Below are positions 25,154-34,440 of a DNA stretch of 64,000 nucleotides, piece after piece. The stretch spans positions 208,355 through 272,354 of the forward strand of contig NZ_JOEK01000005.1 in the NCBI RefSeq assembly GCF_000719135.1. Reading direction: 5' to 3'. A model generated the notes under the pieces. It saw only the letters and a program-made list of their open reading frames with translations. It did no database searches and was not told the DNA's origin. Both the position numbers and the translations under genes were made by a program. Origin of the DNA: Streptomyces avicenniae. Its GTDB lineage: Bacteria; Actinomycetota; Actinomycetes; Streptomycetales; Streptomycetaceae. The first letter of the stretch is position 1, and each line of letters begins with the position of its first letter.

Positions 25154-26314
25154 ATGCGCGGTCCGGTACGAGTGGCGGCGGCGGCCGTGGTCGCCGTGCT
25201 GGCCGCGGGCTGCTCGGTCGGGCCCGCCTCGGACCGCGCCGCACGGGAAGGCACGGCCGTCGTCCCTCCGGACGACGGCGGCGGCGACAGCGGCGCCGAT
25301 GCCCAAGGAGGTGGCAGCGGCGGGCCCACGCCCGATCCGCCCCCGCCGACCGAGGCGCCGGAACCACCCCCAGAGCCCGCGCCCGCCGAGGGAACCGCCG
25401 TCATAGCCGAGCGCCTCCCCGCGGGCGCCGACGCCTCCTGCTGCCTGGTGGCTCTCCCCGACGGGAGCGTGCTGACGGGCTCCGCGGACACCGGCGCCAT
25501 CCAGCGCGTCACGGCAGAGGACGACGTCACCGCAGTCGGCAGCGTGAACGGTGTCACCTCCCTGCTCGGCCTCGCCGTCGAGCCGGGCTTCGACGTGACG
25601 GACAACGGCTGGCTGTACCTCTTCTACGCACAGGGCGGCAGCGCCCGCCTGGCCCGTGTCACCTACTACGGCGGGAACGACCCGGGCGCCCAGCTCGGAT
25701 CGGCGACGGACTCGCTGCTCACGGGCATCCCCCTCGGCGCCGGGCGTGAGGGGGGGGCGATCGGGTTCGGGGGGGACGGGATGCTGTACGTCGGCACCGG
25801 TGACGCCGGGGACGCCGCGCAGGCCGCCGATCCCGAGTCGCTCGCCGGGAAGATCCTCCGCATGGAACCCGACGGCCGCGTCCCGCCGGGCAACCCGCAG
25901 GAAGGTTCCGTCGTCTGGTCGTCCGGCCACGGCGACGTCACCGGCCTCGCCTTCGACACCCTCGACCGGCTCTGGGCCGTGGACGCGGGCGGCGCGGACG
26001 GCGTCGAGCTGAACTCGATCGCCCCCGGCGGCGACTACGCCGCCATGGACCCCGTCCACACCTGGCCCGCGGGCACGTTCGAGCCCGGCGCGCTCGCGTT
26101 CTCCGCCGGGTCCCTGTGGCTGCCCGCCGCGGGTGAGCCCGGCCTGTGGCGCCTCCCGCTGGACGGCGTCGCGCTGACCGCCGACCCGCAGCTCCTCCTC
26201 GCCGACGACGGCCTCACGGCCCCCGCCGCCGCGCAGCCGGGCCCCGAGGGCGACGGCAGCCTGTGGCTGCTCGACAGCGGCACGGGCGACCTGCTCCGCG
26301 CCGACGTGTCCTGA
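25154..26314 (+). CDS. Glucose/sorbosone dehydrogenase-like lipoprotein
   Basis: This 386-residue lipoprotein has the lipobox LAAGC near residue 20 and then a Pro/Gly-rich linker to about 75. A six-bladed beta-propeller of the PQQ-dependent soluble glucose dehydrogenase family follows: LLGLAVEPGFDVTDNGWLYL, GDGMLYVGTGDAGD, LAGKILRMEPDG and VWSSGHGDVTGLAFD. The family oxidises sugars outside the membrane using PQQ; whether this short member binds PQQ is not clear. An internal run of guanines (about 25750-25780) marks extreme codon bias. It follows the membrane protein by 3 bp. Confidence 0.82.
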   Translation: MRGPVRVAAAAVVAVLAAGCSVGPASDRAAREGTAVVPPDDGGGDSGADAQGGGSGGPTPDPPPPTEAPEPPPEPAPAEGTAVIAERLPAGADASCCLVALPDGSVLTGSADTGAIQRVTAEDDVTAVGSVNGVTSLLGLAVEPGFDVTDNGWLYLFYAQGGSARLARVTYYGGNDPGAQLGSATDSLLTGIPLGAGREGGAIGFGGDGMLYVGTGDAGDAAQAADPESLAGKILRMEPDGRVPPGNPQEGSVVWSSGHGDVTGLAFDTLDRLWAVDAGGADGVELNSIAPGGDYAAMDPVHTWPAGTFEPGALAFSAGSLWLPAAGEPGLWRLPLDGVALTADPQLLLADDGLTAPAAAQPGPEGDGSLWLLDSGTGDLLRADVS

Positions 26315-26357
26315 TTCACACCGTCACCGTCCGTCACACCGAACCGCGGAGGCCGGC

Positions 26358-27266
26358 TCAGCCACGCAGCCCGCGCACCGCCAGGTCCAGCAGCGCGAAG
26401 ACGAACAGCGCCATCCCCACGAACCCGTTCACCGCGAAGAACGCCCGGTTCAGCCGCGACAGGTCGTGCGGCTTCACGAGCGAGTGCTCGTAGACGAACG
26501 CCCCCGCCACGACCGCCAGCCCGATCCACAGGAACACCCCGCCGCCCGTCGCCGCCGCGTACCAGACGAACAGCGCCATCGTCACCGCGTGGCACGCCCC
26601 CGCCCCGTACAGCGCCCCCGCGACGCCGAAGCGCGCGGGCACCGACCGCACGCCCTGCCCCCGGTCCGCCGCGACGTCCTGGCAGGCGTAGATCAGGTCG
26701 AAGCCGCCGATCCACAGCCCCACCGCCGCGCCCAGTATCACCGCGTCCCACGACCACGCGCCGGTCACCGCCAGCCAGCCGCCGACCGGCCCCATGGCCT
26801 GCGCCAGCCCGAGGATCGCGTGCGGGTAGTCCGTGAACCGCTTGCCGTACGGGTAGACGACCATCGGCACCACGGCGACGGGCGCCAGCACCAGGCACAG
26901 CGGGTTCAGCAGCGCCGCCGCGCCGAGGAAGACGACGAGCGCGACGGCCGCGCCCGTCCACGCCGTCCGCACGGACACCGCGCCGGTGACGAGTTCACGC
27001 CCGGCCGTCCGCGGGTTCCGCGCGTCGATCTCGCGGTCGATGATCCGGTTCGCCGCCATGGCGAACGTCCGCAGCCCCACCATCGCGACGGTGACGAGCA
27101 GCAGCGTGCCCCACTCGACGGTCTCGTCCCGCCCGTCCAGGAACATCGCGGTGAGCGTCGCGATGTAGGCGAAGGGCAGCGCGAAGACCGAGTGCTCGAT
27201 CATCACCAGCCGCAGGAACGCGCGGACCCGCCCCGCGTCGGGGGCGCCCGCCACAGTCGCCGTCAC
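26358..27266 (-). CDS. mqnP: UbiA-family prenyltransferase MqnP (futalosine menaquinone pathway)
   Basis: This 302-residue polytopic prenyltransferase is predicted to attach a polyprenyl chain to 6-hydroxy-2-naphthoate or a related ring in the futalosine route. The Asp-rich motifs are NRIIDREIDARNP and DLIYACQDVAADR; about eight membrane segments are visible. GTG 27266 overlaps the stop of the UbiD-family gene (GTGA), linking the two consecutive late steps. Assignment to the futalosine branch rests on the neighbour and on the streptomycete context. Confidence 0.88.
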   Translation of the reverse strand: MTATVAGAPDAGRVRAFLRLVMIEHSVFALPFAYIATLTAMFLDGRDETVEWGTLLLVTVAMVGLRTFAMAANRIIDREIDARNPRTAGRELVTGAVSVRTAWTGAAVALVVFLGAAALLNPLCLVLAPVAVVPMVVYPYGKRFTDYPHAILGLAQAMGPVGGWLAVTGAWSWDAVILGAAVGLWIGGFDLIYACQDVAADRGQGVRSVPARFGVAGALYGAGACHAVTMALFVWYAAATGGGVFLWIGLAVVAGAFVYEHSLVKPHDLSRLNRAFFAVNGFVGMALFVFALLDLAVRGLRG

Positions 27267-28714
27267 AGCCCGTACTCCTTCCACCGGCTGCTGACCCGCT
27301 CCGCCGTCCCCGGGTCGGGGACGATCATCCGCGGCCAGCCGCCGTCGCGCGTGTACCCCTCGCCCGGCCACTTCGCGGTCGCGTCGATCCCGGCCTTGCC
27401 GCCCCAGAACTGCTGGTACGAGGCGTGGTCGAGGTGATCGACGGGCCCTTCGGTGAGCAGCAGGTCGCGGCCGTAGTCCACGTTGCCGAGGGCGCGCCAG
27501 GCGACCTCGTGGAGGTCGTGGACGTCGCAGTCGGCGTCCACGACGACGATCAGCTTCGTCAGGGACATCATGTGCGCGCCCCACACGGCCGACATGACCT
27601 TCTGGGCGTGTTTGGGGTATTTCTTGTCGATCGAGACGATCGCGCAGTTGTGGAAGCCACCGGCCTCGGGGAGGTGGTAGTCCACGATGTCGGGGATGAT
27701 CACCTTCAGCAGCGGCAGGAAGAACCGCTCGGTGGCCCGCCCCAGCGGGCCGTCCTCGGTCGGCGGGCGGCCGACGACGATGGACTGGAACAGCGGCTTC
27801 TTCCGCATGGTGACGCAGTCGATGGTGAGGGCGGGGAACGGCTCCTGCGGCGTGTAGAAGCCGGTGTGGTCGCCGAACGGGCCCTCGGGCAGTTCCTGCC
27901 CCGGCTCCAGCCAGCCCTCCAGCACGACCTCGGCGTGCGCGGGCACCTGGAGCGGGACCGTCACGCAGTCCACCATCTCCACGCGCCTGCCCTGCACGAA
28001 CCCCGCGAACAGGTACTCGTCGATGTCGCCGGGCAGCGGCGCGGTGGCCGCGTACGTCACGGCGGGCGGGCAGCCGAAGGCGATGGCGACGGGCAGCCGC
28101 TCGCCGCGCCGCGCCGCGACCTGGTAGTGGTTGCGGCTGTCCTTGTGGATCTGCCAGTGCATGCCGATGGTGCGCCGGTCGTGGCGCTGGAGGCGGTAGA
28201 GGCCGAGGTTGCGGACGCCGGAGTCGGGGTCCTTGGTGTGGGTGAGGCCGAGGTTGAAGAACGCGCCGCCGTCCTCCGGCCAGGTGAACAGGGCGGGCAG
28301 CCGGGTGAGGTCCACCTCGTCGCCGCGCCGCACGATCTCCTGCACGGGCGCGTTCTTCACCTTCTTCGGCGGCACGTGCGCGACCGAGGCGAGCTTCCCG
28401 AACGCCTCGCGCACGCCGACGAAGCCGTGCGGCAGCTCCGGCTTGAGCAGCCCGGCGATCTTCTCGCCGATCTCCTGGTAGGAGGCGAGGCCGAGGGCCT
28501 TCAGCAGCCGCCGGTCCGTGCCGTACACGTTCATGGCGAGGGGGAGGTCGGAGCCCTTGACGTTCTCGAAGAGCAGGGCGGGGCCGCCCGCCTTGTTGAC
28601 GCGGTCGGTGATCTCGCCCACTTCCAGGTGCGGATCGACCTCGGCCTTGACCCGCTTGAGGTCCCCGTCGCGTTCGAGGGCCTTCAGCAGGCCGCGCAGG
28701 TCGTCGTACGCCAT
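27263..28714 (-). CDS. mqnL: UbiD-family decarboxylase MqnL
   Basis: This 483-residue UbiD-type decarboxylase probably uses prenylated FMN and removes the ring carboxyl in menaquinone synthesis. Visible family segments are FFNLGLTHTKDPDSGVRNLG, a prFMN/metal-binding region with RLQRHD and HWQIHKDSRNHY, and EGPFGDHTGFYTP. ATG 28714 begins MAYDDLRGLLKALERDGDL, the normal family start; the upstream in-frame extension overlaps the divergent promoter region. The coupled mqnP lies downstream; the flavin prenyltransferase (UbiX type) is not in this window. Confidence 0.9.
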   Translation of the reverse strand: MAYDDLRGLLKALERDGDLKRVKAEVDPHLEVGEITDRVNKAGGPALLFENVKGSDLPLAMNVYGTDRRLLKALGLASYQEIGEKIAGLLKPELPHGFVGVREAFGKLASVAHVPPKKVKNAPVQEIVRRGDEVDLTRLPALFTWPEDGGAFFNLGLTHTKDPDSGVRNLGLYRLQRHDRRTIGMHWQIHKDSRNHYQVAARRGERLPVAIAFGCPPAVTYAATAPLPGDIDEYLFAGFVQGRRVEMVDCVTVPLQVPAHAEVVLEGWLEPGQELPEGPFGDHTGFYTPQEPFPALTIDCVTMRKKPLFQSIVVGRPPTEDGPLGRATERFFLPLLKVIIPDIVDYHLPEAGGFHNCAIVSIDKKYPKHAQKVMSAVWGAHMMSLTKLIVVVDADCDVHDLHEVAWRALGNVDYGRDLLLTEGPVDHLDHASYQQFWGGKAGIDATAKWPGEGYTRDGGWPRMIVPDPGTAERVSSRWKEYGL

Positions 28715-28802
28715 GCCGCTCAGTATTGCCGACGCATTACCCTGGTTGTGGTCAGGGGGCCCCACCCACCGGCCCCGGCCCACTTCACCCAGGGGGACTA
28801 CC

Positions 28803-29213
28803 ATGCTCAGGGTGCTGTTGTTTCTGGTACCGCTAGCGCTGGCCATCTACGCCCTGGTGGACTGCATCAGCTCCAAGGACGACGAGGTCAAGCACCTCCC
28901 TAAGCTGGTGTGGATCGCGCTGATCGCACTCGCGTGGGTCATCGGCCCCCTCGCCTGGATCCTGATCGGCCGCAGGCGTGGCGTCTCCGCGCGCAGGCGC
29001 GGTGGCGTGCAGTGGGTGGCCCCCGACGACAACCCGGAGTTCCTGCGCTCCCTCGGGGACGACTCCGCGTCCGATCCCGCCGCACGGCGTGACGAGGCGG
29101 AGCAGGACCGCGAGATGCTGGAGACGTGGGAGGAGGACCTGCGACGCCGCGAGGACGAGCTGCGGCAGCGGGACGACACCGACGACGACAACCCGGCGGG
29201 CGGCAAGGGCTGA
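28803..29213 (+). CDS. PLDc_N-domain membrane protein
   Basis: This 136-residue protein has two N-terminal membrane helices (LRVLLFLVPLALAIYALVDC and VWIALIALAWVIGPLAWILI) separated by SSKDDEVKHLPK, the pattern of the phospholipase-D-nuclease N-terminal (PLDc_N) domain. The C-terminal half is cytoplasmic and strongly charged (EEDLRRREDELRQRDD), probably a short coiled coil. ATG 28803 follows AGGGGGAC. No catalytic domain is attached, so a small structural or regulatory role is likely. It ends at a strong terminator. Confidence 0.82.
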   Translation: MLRVLLFLVPLALAIYALVDCISSKDDEVKHLPKLVWIALIALAWVIGPLAWILIGRRRGVSARRRGGVQWVAPDDNPEFLRSLGDDSASDPAARRDEAEQDREMLETWEEDLRRREDELRQRDDTDDDNPAGGKG

Positions 29214-29233
29214 GCCCCTCCCCCGTCCACGAC

Positions 29234-29278
29234 CACGAGGAACGGCCCCCTGCCACGCGGCGGGGGCCGTTCCTCGTG
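29234..29278. terminator. Bidirectional hairpin terminator
   Basis: CACGAGGAACGGCCCCC (29234-29250) pairs perfectly with GGGGGCCGTTCCTCGTG (29262-29278) between the convergent PLDc_N and resC genes. Confidence 0.9.
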
Positions 29279-29293
29279 CGTGCGCCGTGCGGC

Positions 29294-30400
29294 TCAGACG
29301 CCGCCGTAGCCGTGGAGGCTGTCGAAGAAGATGTTCACGCCGAAGTAGTTGATCAGGAAGCAGATCACGCCCGCGATCGCCAGGTACGCGGCGCGCCGCC
29401 CCTTCCAGCCCGCCGTGGCCCGCGCGTGGAGGTACGCGGCGTAGGCGACCCAGGTGATGAACGCCCAGGTCTCCTTCGGGTCCCAGGCCCAGTAGCGGCC
29501 CCAGGCGGTCTCGGCCCAGATGGCGCCCGCGACGATGGTGAACGTCCACACGGGGAAGACGGCCGCGTTGATCCGGTAGCTGAACCGGTCCAGGGTCAGG
29601 GAGGACGGCAGCCGCTCCATGACGGAGGTGGCCAGCCGCCCCGGCTGCCCGCCCGTGGCGAGCTTCGTCTCGTACCGGTCGCGGAACAGGTAGAGGACGG
29701 CGCTGATGGCGCCGAGGTAGAACAGGCCGCCGCAGACGATGGCCAGCGGCACGTGGATCCACATCCACACGGAGTCGAGCGCGGGCACCAGCTGCGTCTG
29801 CTCGTTGTAGAGCACGGTGACGGCGAGGCCGAGGTCGAGCAGCACGGTGGTGACCAGCGGCAGGCCGAGCCAGCGGACCGGGGTGCGGGCGGCGAGGAAG
29901 CCGAGGTACCCGGCGATGCCGACGACGGCGAGCGCCACGGAGAACTCGTACATGTTGCCCCACGGCCCGCGCCCCACGGCCACGGCCCGTGTGATCACGG
30001 CCCCGAGGTGCAGCAGGAACGCGAGGACCGTCAGCGAGACGGCGATGCGCCCGTACGTGTCGCCCTGCTCGTCCTCGCCCGCCGCGCCTGGCCCGTCGGG
30101 GACGGCGTCGCGCGCCGGTGTCGTGGAGCGGCTGACGATCCTGGGCCGCTCCAGCACGCTCGTGCCACCGGCCTCGCGGACCGTGACGGCGGGGCGCTGC
30201 GCGGGCACGGCGGCCTCGGCGTCGTCCTGCCCGGCGCGCTCGGCGGTGAGGGCCGTCGCCGTTCTCGCCACCTTGCTGCGGCTGCCGAGGATCCACTCGG
30301 CCGTGTAGGCGAGGAACGTCAGGGCGTACACGGCCATGGCCGCGTAGACCAGCGTGTTGCTGAGGTCGGCCAGCCCTTCGTTGGCGGCGGCGAGAGTCAT
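29294..30400 (-). CDS. resC: Cytochrome c maturation protein ResC/CcsB
   Basis: This 368-residue polytopic protein of System II cytochrome c biogenesis handles haem across the membrane together with ResB. The Trp-rich haem motif is WGRYWAWDPKETW, and the downstream helices end GVNIFFDSLHGYGG. A loop of about 100 residues (Thr/Glu/Asp-rich, around 45-120) separates the first helix from the core. The ATG overlaps the resB stop (ATGA at 30397-30400). Confidence 0.93.
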   Translation of the reverse strand: MTLAAANEGLADLSNTLVYAAMAVYALTFLAYTAEWILGSRSKVARTATALTAERAGQDDAEAAVPAQRPAVTVREAGGTSVLERPRIVSRSTTPARDAVPDGPGAAGEDEQGDTYGRIAVSLTVLAFLLHLGAVITRAVAVGRGPWGNMYEFSVALAVVGIAGYLGFLAARTPVRWLGLPLVTTVLLDLGLAVTVLYNEQTQLVPALDSVWMWIHVPLAIVCGGLFYLGAISAVLYLFRDRYETKLATGGQPGRLATSVMERLPSSLTLDRFSYRINAAVFPVWTFTIVAGAIWAETAWGRYWAWDPKETWAFITWVAYAAYLHARATAGWKGRRAAYLAIAGVICFLINYFGVNIFFDSLHGYGGV

Positions 30401-32205
30401 GTGCGTGCTCCTTCGGCAGCGGCGGACTCGGGGGTGGGGTCGTCGGGACTGTCGGGGCCGCCGTCCGGCGCGTCGTCCGGAAGGAGCGGCGCGTCGCGCG
30501 TCAGGGCGTCGGCGAGCGCCGCCAGCTCGGCGGGCACGCGTGCCGACTCGGTGCGGCCCAGCGCGGCCATCTCGACGACGGTACGCCCGTCGTCGCCCGT
30601 CCACGCACGCACCCACACCCGGCGGCGGCGCAGCATGAGCGAGCCGACGAGGCCGACGATGGCGGCGAGCGAGCCGACGAGCGCCCAGGTGTTGCCGGAC
30701 CGGGAGGCGACCTGGAAGGTGGCCCACTGGTCGAAGCCCTCGAAGGTGATGGAGCCCACGCCGTCCGGGAGGTCCACGGTGTCGCCCGGCTGCATGTCGA
30801 AGCGCAGCAGGTCGCCGTCGGGGCCGGTGAACTGCTCCATGTTGGTGGTGTCGAGCTGGTAGACGTTCTGCGGCAGGCCGGAGTCCACGCCGAGGTCGCC
30901 GTGGAAGGCGTTGAGCGTGAGGACGGGGAAGTCGGGCTCGGGGAAGGTGGAGTGCGGGCCGCGCACCTCGTCCACGTTGTACGTCGGGTTGAAGAAGCCC
31001 TGGAACGCGAGCTGGTCGGGTTCGCCGTCGGGGCCGACGGCGTCCGGGACCTTGATGACGCCGGTGGAGGTGAGCGCCGAGTCCTGCGGGATGAACGGGA
31101 CGGGGCCGCTGTAGACGACGTCGCCCTGGCCGTCGGTGACGGTGACGTCGGGCGCGAAGCCGTGGCCGATGAGCCGGACGCGGGAGTCGCCGATGCGCAG
31201 CGGCGTGTTGACGTCGATCGTCGTGTCGTGCTCGCGGCCGTCGTCGGTGCGGTAGGTGACGTCGGCGGTGAACTCGGTGGGGGTGCCGAGGTCGGGGCCG
31301 GAGCGGGCGAACGTGGCCTGGAAGTCGTTCAGCGTGAGGCCGAAGCGCTCCAGGTCGTCCAGGTCGTAGAGGGTGCCCGACTCGAAGTCGTCGTACATCG
31401 TGATGTTGTTGGCGAAGCTGGTGCCCTCGACGACGAGCTTGCCGCCCTCCGCGTAGAAGAGGCGGCCGATGGCGAAGGCGACGAGCAGCACGACGAGCGA
31501 CAGGTGGAACACGAGGTTGCCGACCTCGCGCAGGTAGCCCTTCTCGGCGGCCACGTGGGGGCGGCCCGCCGCCCCCACGTGCCGGTCGGCGCGGAAGCGG
31601 CGGCCCCGCAGCAGGCCGTGCGCGGCGTCGAGGACCTGCTCGGGCGCGGTGTCCGTGCGCCACGTGGTGTACGCGGGCATGCGGTCCAGCCGCCGGGGCG
31701 CGCGGGCGGGCCTGGCGCGGAGCTGGCCGACGAACTGCCAGGAGCGCGGCAGGATGCAGCCGACCAGGGAGATGAACAGCAGCAGGTAGATCGCCGAGAA
31801 CCACACGGACGAGTAGACGTGGAACAGCTGGAGGGTGTCGTAGACGTCCGAGAGCCCGGGGTTGCGCTGCCGGAAGTCGCGGACGCCCAGCTCGTCGGTG
31901 CCCTGCTGGGGGATGAGGGAGCCGGGGATGCTGGCGAGCGCGAGGAGGAAGAGCAGTATCAGCGCGACGCGCATGGAGGTGAGCTGCCGCCAGAACCAGC
32001 GGGCCCAGCCGACGGCCTCGCGCGCGGTCCAGGCGAGCGCCCCTCCGGCGCCGGGGGCGCGGGCGCCGCCGAACGAGCCGGGGACGGACGTCGCCTCCTC
32101 CTCGGCGGGCGCGGTGCTCAGCCCGCCACCCGCCGTGGTCTCGTCGGCGTCGGCGGCCGTCTCGGGGCCCTTGCGGCCGGGCGGCGGGGTGGCGTCGTCG
32201 GTCAT
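30397..32205 (-). CDS. resB: Cytochrome c maturation protein ResB
   Basis: This 602-residue ResB-family protein has a low-complexity N-terminus and three N-proximal helices (near LTSMRVALILLFLLALASIPG and VWFSAIYLLLFISLVGCILP). A large extracytoplasmic domain is followed by a last helix (WALVGSLAAIVGLVGSLMLR). ResB and ResC form the haem-delivery and ligation complex for c-type cytochromes of the bc1-aa3 branch. ATG 32205 starts MTDDATPPPGRKG, 5 bp after ccdA. Confidence 0.93.
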   Translation of the reverse strand: MTDDATPPPGRKGPETAADADETTAGGGLSTAPAEEEATSVPGSFGGARAPGAGGALAWTAREAVGWARWFWRQLTSMRVALILLFLLALASIPGSLIPQQGTDELGVRDFRQRNPGLSDVYDTLQLFHVYSSVWFSAIYLLLFISLVGCILPRSWQFVGQLRARPARAPRRLDRMPAYTTWRTDTAPEQVLDAAHGLLRGRRFRADRHVGAAGRPHVAAEKGYLREVGNLVFHLSLVVLLVAFAIGRLFYAEGGKLVVEGTSFANNITMYDDFESGTLYDLDDLERFGLTLNDFQATFARSGPDLGTPTEFTADVTYRTDDGREHDTTIDVNTPLRIGDSRVRLIGHGFAPDVTVTDGQGDVVYSGPVPFIPQDSALTSTGVIKVPDAVGPDGEPDQLAFQGFFNPTYNVDEVRGPHSTFPEPDFPVLTLNAFHGDLGVDSGLPQNVYQLDTTNMEQFTGPDGDLLRFDMQPGDTVDLPDGVGSITFEGFDQWATFQVASRSGNTWALVGSLAAIVGLVGSLMLRRRRVWVRAWTGDDGRTVVEMAALGRTESARVPAELAALADALTRDAPLLPDDAPDGGPDSPDDPTPESAAAEGART

Positions 32206-32210
32206 GGCGG

Positions 32211-32954
32211 TCAGACCCCTGGGGTGAAGTTGCTGGTCCAGTAGCGCAGTTCTGACGTCACGTCGTTCCAGATCCCGGTGACGAGCAGCAGCCCTGTGAC
32301 GATGAGCATGCCGCCGCCGATCCGCATCACCCACACGTAGTGCTTCTTGATCCAGGTGAAGGCGCCGAGCGCCCGGCGGAAGGCGAGCGCGGTGAGGATG
32401 AACGGCAGTCCGAGGCCGACGCAGTAGGCGAACGTGAGCAGCGCGCCGCGCTCTGCCGTGCCCTGCTGGAGGGCGAGGAACTGGACGCTGCTGAGCGTCG
32501 GCCCGATGCAGGGCGTCCAGCCGATGCCGAAGACGACGCCGAGCATCGGCGCGCCCGCGAGCCCTATCGACGGCCTGCGGTGGAGGCGGAACTCGCGCTG
32601 TCCGAGGCGCGGCAGGACGCCCATGAAGATGATGCCGAGCACGATCGTCAGGGCGCCGAAGATCTGCTGGAGCCCGGTCTGGTGGCGCAGCAGGTTGCGG
32701 CTGAACTCGCCGAACAGGGCGCCCGAGGAGATGTAGACGGCGGAGAAGCCGAGGACGAAGAGCGAGGCGCCCGCGACCATCCGGCCGCGCTTGGCGTTCT
32801 CCAGGTCGGCGCCGCCGACGCCCGTCACGTAGGAGAGGTAGCCGGGCACGAGCGGGAGGACGCAGGGTGAGAAGAACGACACCAGGCCGCCGAACGCCGC
32901 CAGGGGGATCGCCAGGAGCAGCGCGCCGGTGACGATGGTCTCGTTCGGGTCCAT
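32211..32954 (-). CDS. ccdA: Thiol-disulfide membrane transporter CcdA
   Basis: This 247-residue CcdA/DsbD-family protein has six helices and passes reducing equivalents from cytoplasmic thioredoxin to extracytoplasmic ResA. The paired redox cysteines are in SFFSPCVLPLVPGYLS and GIGWTPCIGPTLSS. It lies 6 bp after resA and 5 bp before resB, in the usual System II order. Confidence 0.95.
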   Translation of the reverse strand: MDPNETIVTGALLLAIPLAAFGGLVSFFSPCVLPLVPGYLSYVTGVGGADLENAKRGRMVAGASLFVLGFSAVYISSGALFGEFSRNLLRHQTGLQQIFGALTIVLGIIFMGVLPRLGQREFRLHRRPSIGLAGAPMLGVVFGIGWTPCIGPTLSSVQFLALQQGTAERGALLTFAYCVGLGLPFILTALAFRRALGAFTWIKKHYVWVMRIGGGMLIVTGLLLVTGIWNDVTSELRYWTSNFTPGV

Positions 32955-32960
32955 GGCCGG

Positions 32961-33551
32961 TCAGCCCTCGGCGATGATCGGGTCGAGCGCGTCGCGCAGT
33001 TCCTGCTCGGTGAGGGCCTTCAGCGCGCGGACGGCGATGCGGCCCTCGCGGTCCACGATGAGGGTGGACGGGACGCCCTGCGGGTTGAGGCTGCCCTCTG
33101 GGAAGTCGAGGAGGATCTGGCCGTCCGGGTCGTACAGGCTCGGGTAGGGCACGTCGAACCGTTCCTCGAAGGCGTTGGCCTGGTCCTTGGAGCGGTCCTG
33201 GAGGTTGAGCCCGACGAACGAGACGCCTTGGTCCGCGGTGTCGTTGGCGACGCTCACGAGGTGCGGCATCTCGGCGCGGCAGGGGGCGCACCAGGAGCCC
33301 CACACGTTCAGCACGAGGACGTCGCCCCGGTAGTCGGCGAGGTCGAGCTGATCGCCGTCCACGGTCTCGCCGCCGATGTCCGGCAGTTCCTGCCGGTCGG
33401 ACTCGGCGACCTGGATGACCTCGCCCGTGCCGTGGACGATGTTGGTGTTGTCACCGGAGGAACCCGCCTGCTCGCCCGTGCAGGCCGTGAGCGTCAGCGC
33501 ACCGGCCGCGAGACCGGCGGCGCCCATGGCCAGGGACCGGAACTGGATCAT
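32961..33551 (-). CDS. resA: Thioredoxin-like lipoprotein ResA/TlpA
   Basis: This 196-residue lipoprotein has a signal peptide with lipobox LTAC and a thioredoxin fold with the redox motif WCAPC in VLNVWGSWCAPCRAEMPHL. It keeps the haem-binding CxxCH cysteines of apocytochrome c reduced, receiving electrons from CcdA. It is the first gene of the resA-ccdA-resB-resC operon; a 102-bp gap to the histidine phosphatase gene gives room for a promoter. Confidence 0.93.
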   Translation of the reverse strand: MIQFRSLAMGAAGLAAGALTLTACTGEQAGSSGDNTNIVHGTGEVIQVAESDRQELPDIGGETVDGDQLDLADYRGDVLVLNVWGSWCAPCRAEMPHLVSVANDTADQGVSFVGLNLQDRSKDQANAFEERFDVPYPSLYDPDGQILLDFPEGSLNPQGVPSTLIVDREGRIAVRALKALTEQELRDALDPIIAEG

Positions 33552-33653
33552 GTGAAAAGTTTCCCATGCGGGGACGGGCGATCTTTGGCGCCCCCCTTGT
33601 CCGGATGTTTGCCCAGGTGGGAGGGGCTGTCCGAGAGGTCGGGCCAGGGCGCG

Positions 33654-34427
33654 TCAGGCGCCGAAGCCCTTGGCCCCCTTGACGGGGCGCGCTCCGGCCC
33701 TTAGGTGGGCGGGCAGCAGGTCGGCGGCCGGCTCCGCGTAGGTGACGGCGACGAGGTCGTCGCCCTCGAAGAGGAAGCTGGTCAGCGAGGCGAGGGTGCA
33801 CTCGCGGGAGCGCGGGTCGTGCCACAGCTTGCGGTGCTCGACCTGGCAGCGCAGCACCCACACGGGCAGCTGGTGGCTGACGAGGACGGCCTCGTGGCCG
33901 CGCGCCGCGTCGCGGGCGGCGTCGAGCGCGTCACGCATCCGGGCGGCCTGCTGGACGTACGGCTCGCCCCAGGAGGGGCGGAAGGGGTTGCGGAGGTGGC
34001 GCCAGTTGCCGGGGCGGCGCAGGGCGCCGTCGCCGACGCCGAAGGTCTTGCCCTGGAAGACGTTGGCCGCCTCGACGAGCCGCGCGTCGGTGCCGACCGG
34101 CAGGTCGTGGGCCGCCGCGATGGGGGCGGCGGTCTCCTGCGCGCGTTCCAGGGGGGAGGCGACGACGACGGTGATGTCGCGGCCGGTGAGGTGCTGCGCG
34201 ACGCGCTCGGCCATCCGTACGCCGAGGGCGGAGAGGTGGAAGCCGGGGAGGCGCCCGTAGAGGACGCCGGTCGGATTCTCCACCTCGCCGTGGCGCATGA
34301 CGTGGACGACGGTGCGCTCACGCACCGCGCTCTCCGGCGCCGTGCTCTCCGGTGCCGCCTGGTCTTCCGCTGTGGGCTCTTCTGCTGTGCTCATCTGTTC
34401 GTCCGGTATTCCGTTCTCGTTCCGCAC
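33654..34427 (-). CDS. Histidine phosphatase family protein
   Basis: This 257-residue phosphoglycerate-mutase-like phosphatase has the catalytic motif MRHGEVENP with the phospho-accepting His and a second His in AVLVSHQLPVW. The N-terminal about 40 residues are Glu/Ala/Pro-rich and probably disordered. GTG 34427 is preferred because GGAGG stands 6 bp upstream; ATG 34394 is an alternative. It follows hemL by 13 bp and precedes resA, an arrangement kept in streptomycetes as far as I recall. The substrate is unknown. Confidence 0.85.
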   Translation of the reverse strand: MRNENGIPDEQMSTAEEPTAEDQAAPESTAPESAVRERTVVHVMRHGEVENPTGVLYGRLPGFHLSALGVRMAERVAQHLTGRDITVVVASPLERAQETAAPIAAAHDLPVGTDARLVEAANVFQGKTFGVGDGALRRPGNWRHLRNPFRPSWGEPYVQQAARMRDALDAARDAARGHEAVLVSHQLPVWVLRCQVEHRKLWHDPRSRECTLASLTSFLFEGDDLVAVTYAEPAADLLPAHLRAGARPVKGAKGFGA

Positions 34428-34440
34428 CGTCGTCCTCCGC

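Noticed and set aside
27425..28903. 492-residue plus-strand ORF opposite mqnL
   Set aside because: Composition mirrors the antisense of the UbiD gene (Val/Asp/Gln/His-rich); no domain.
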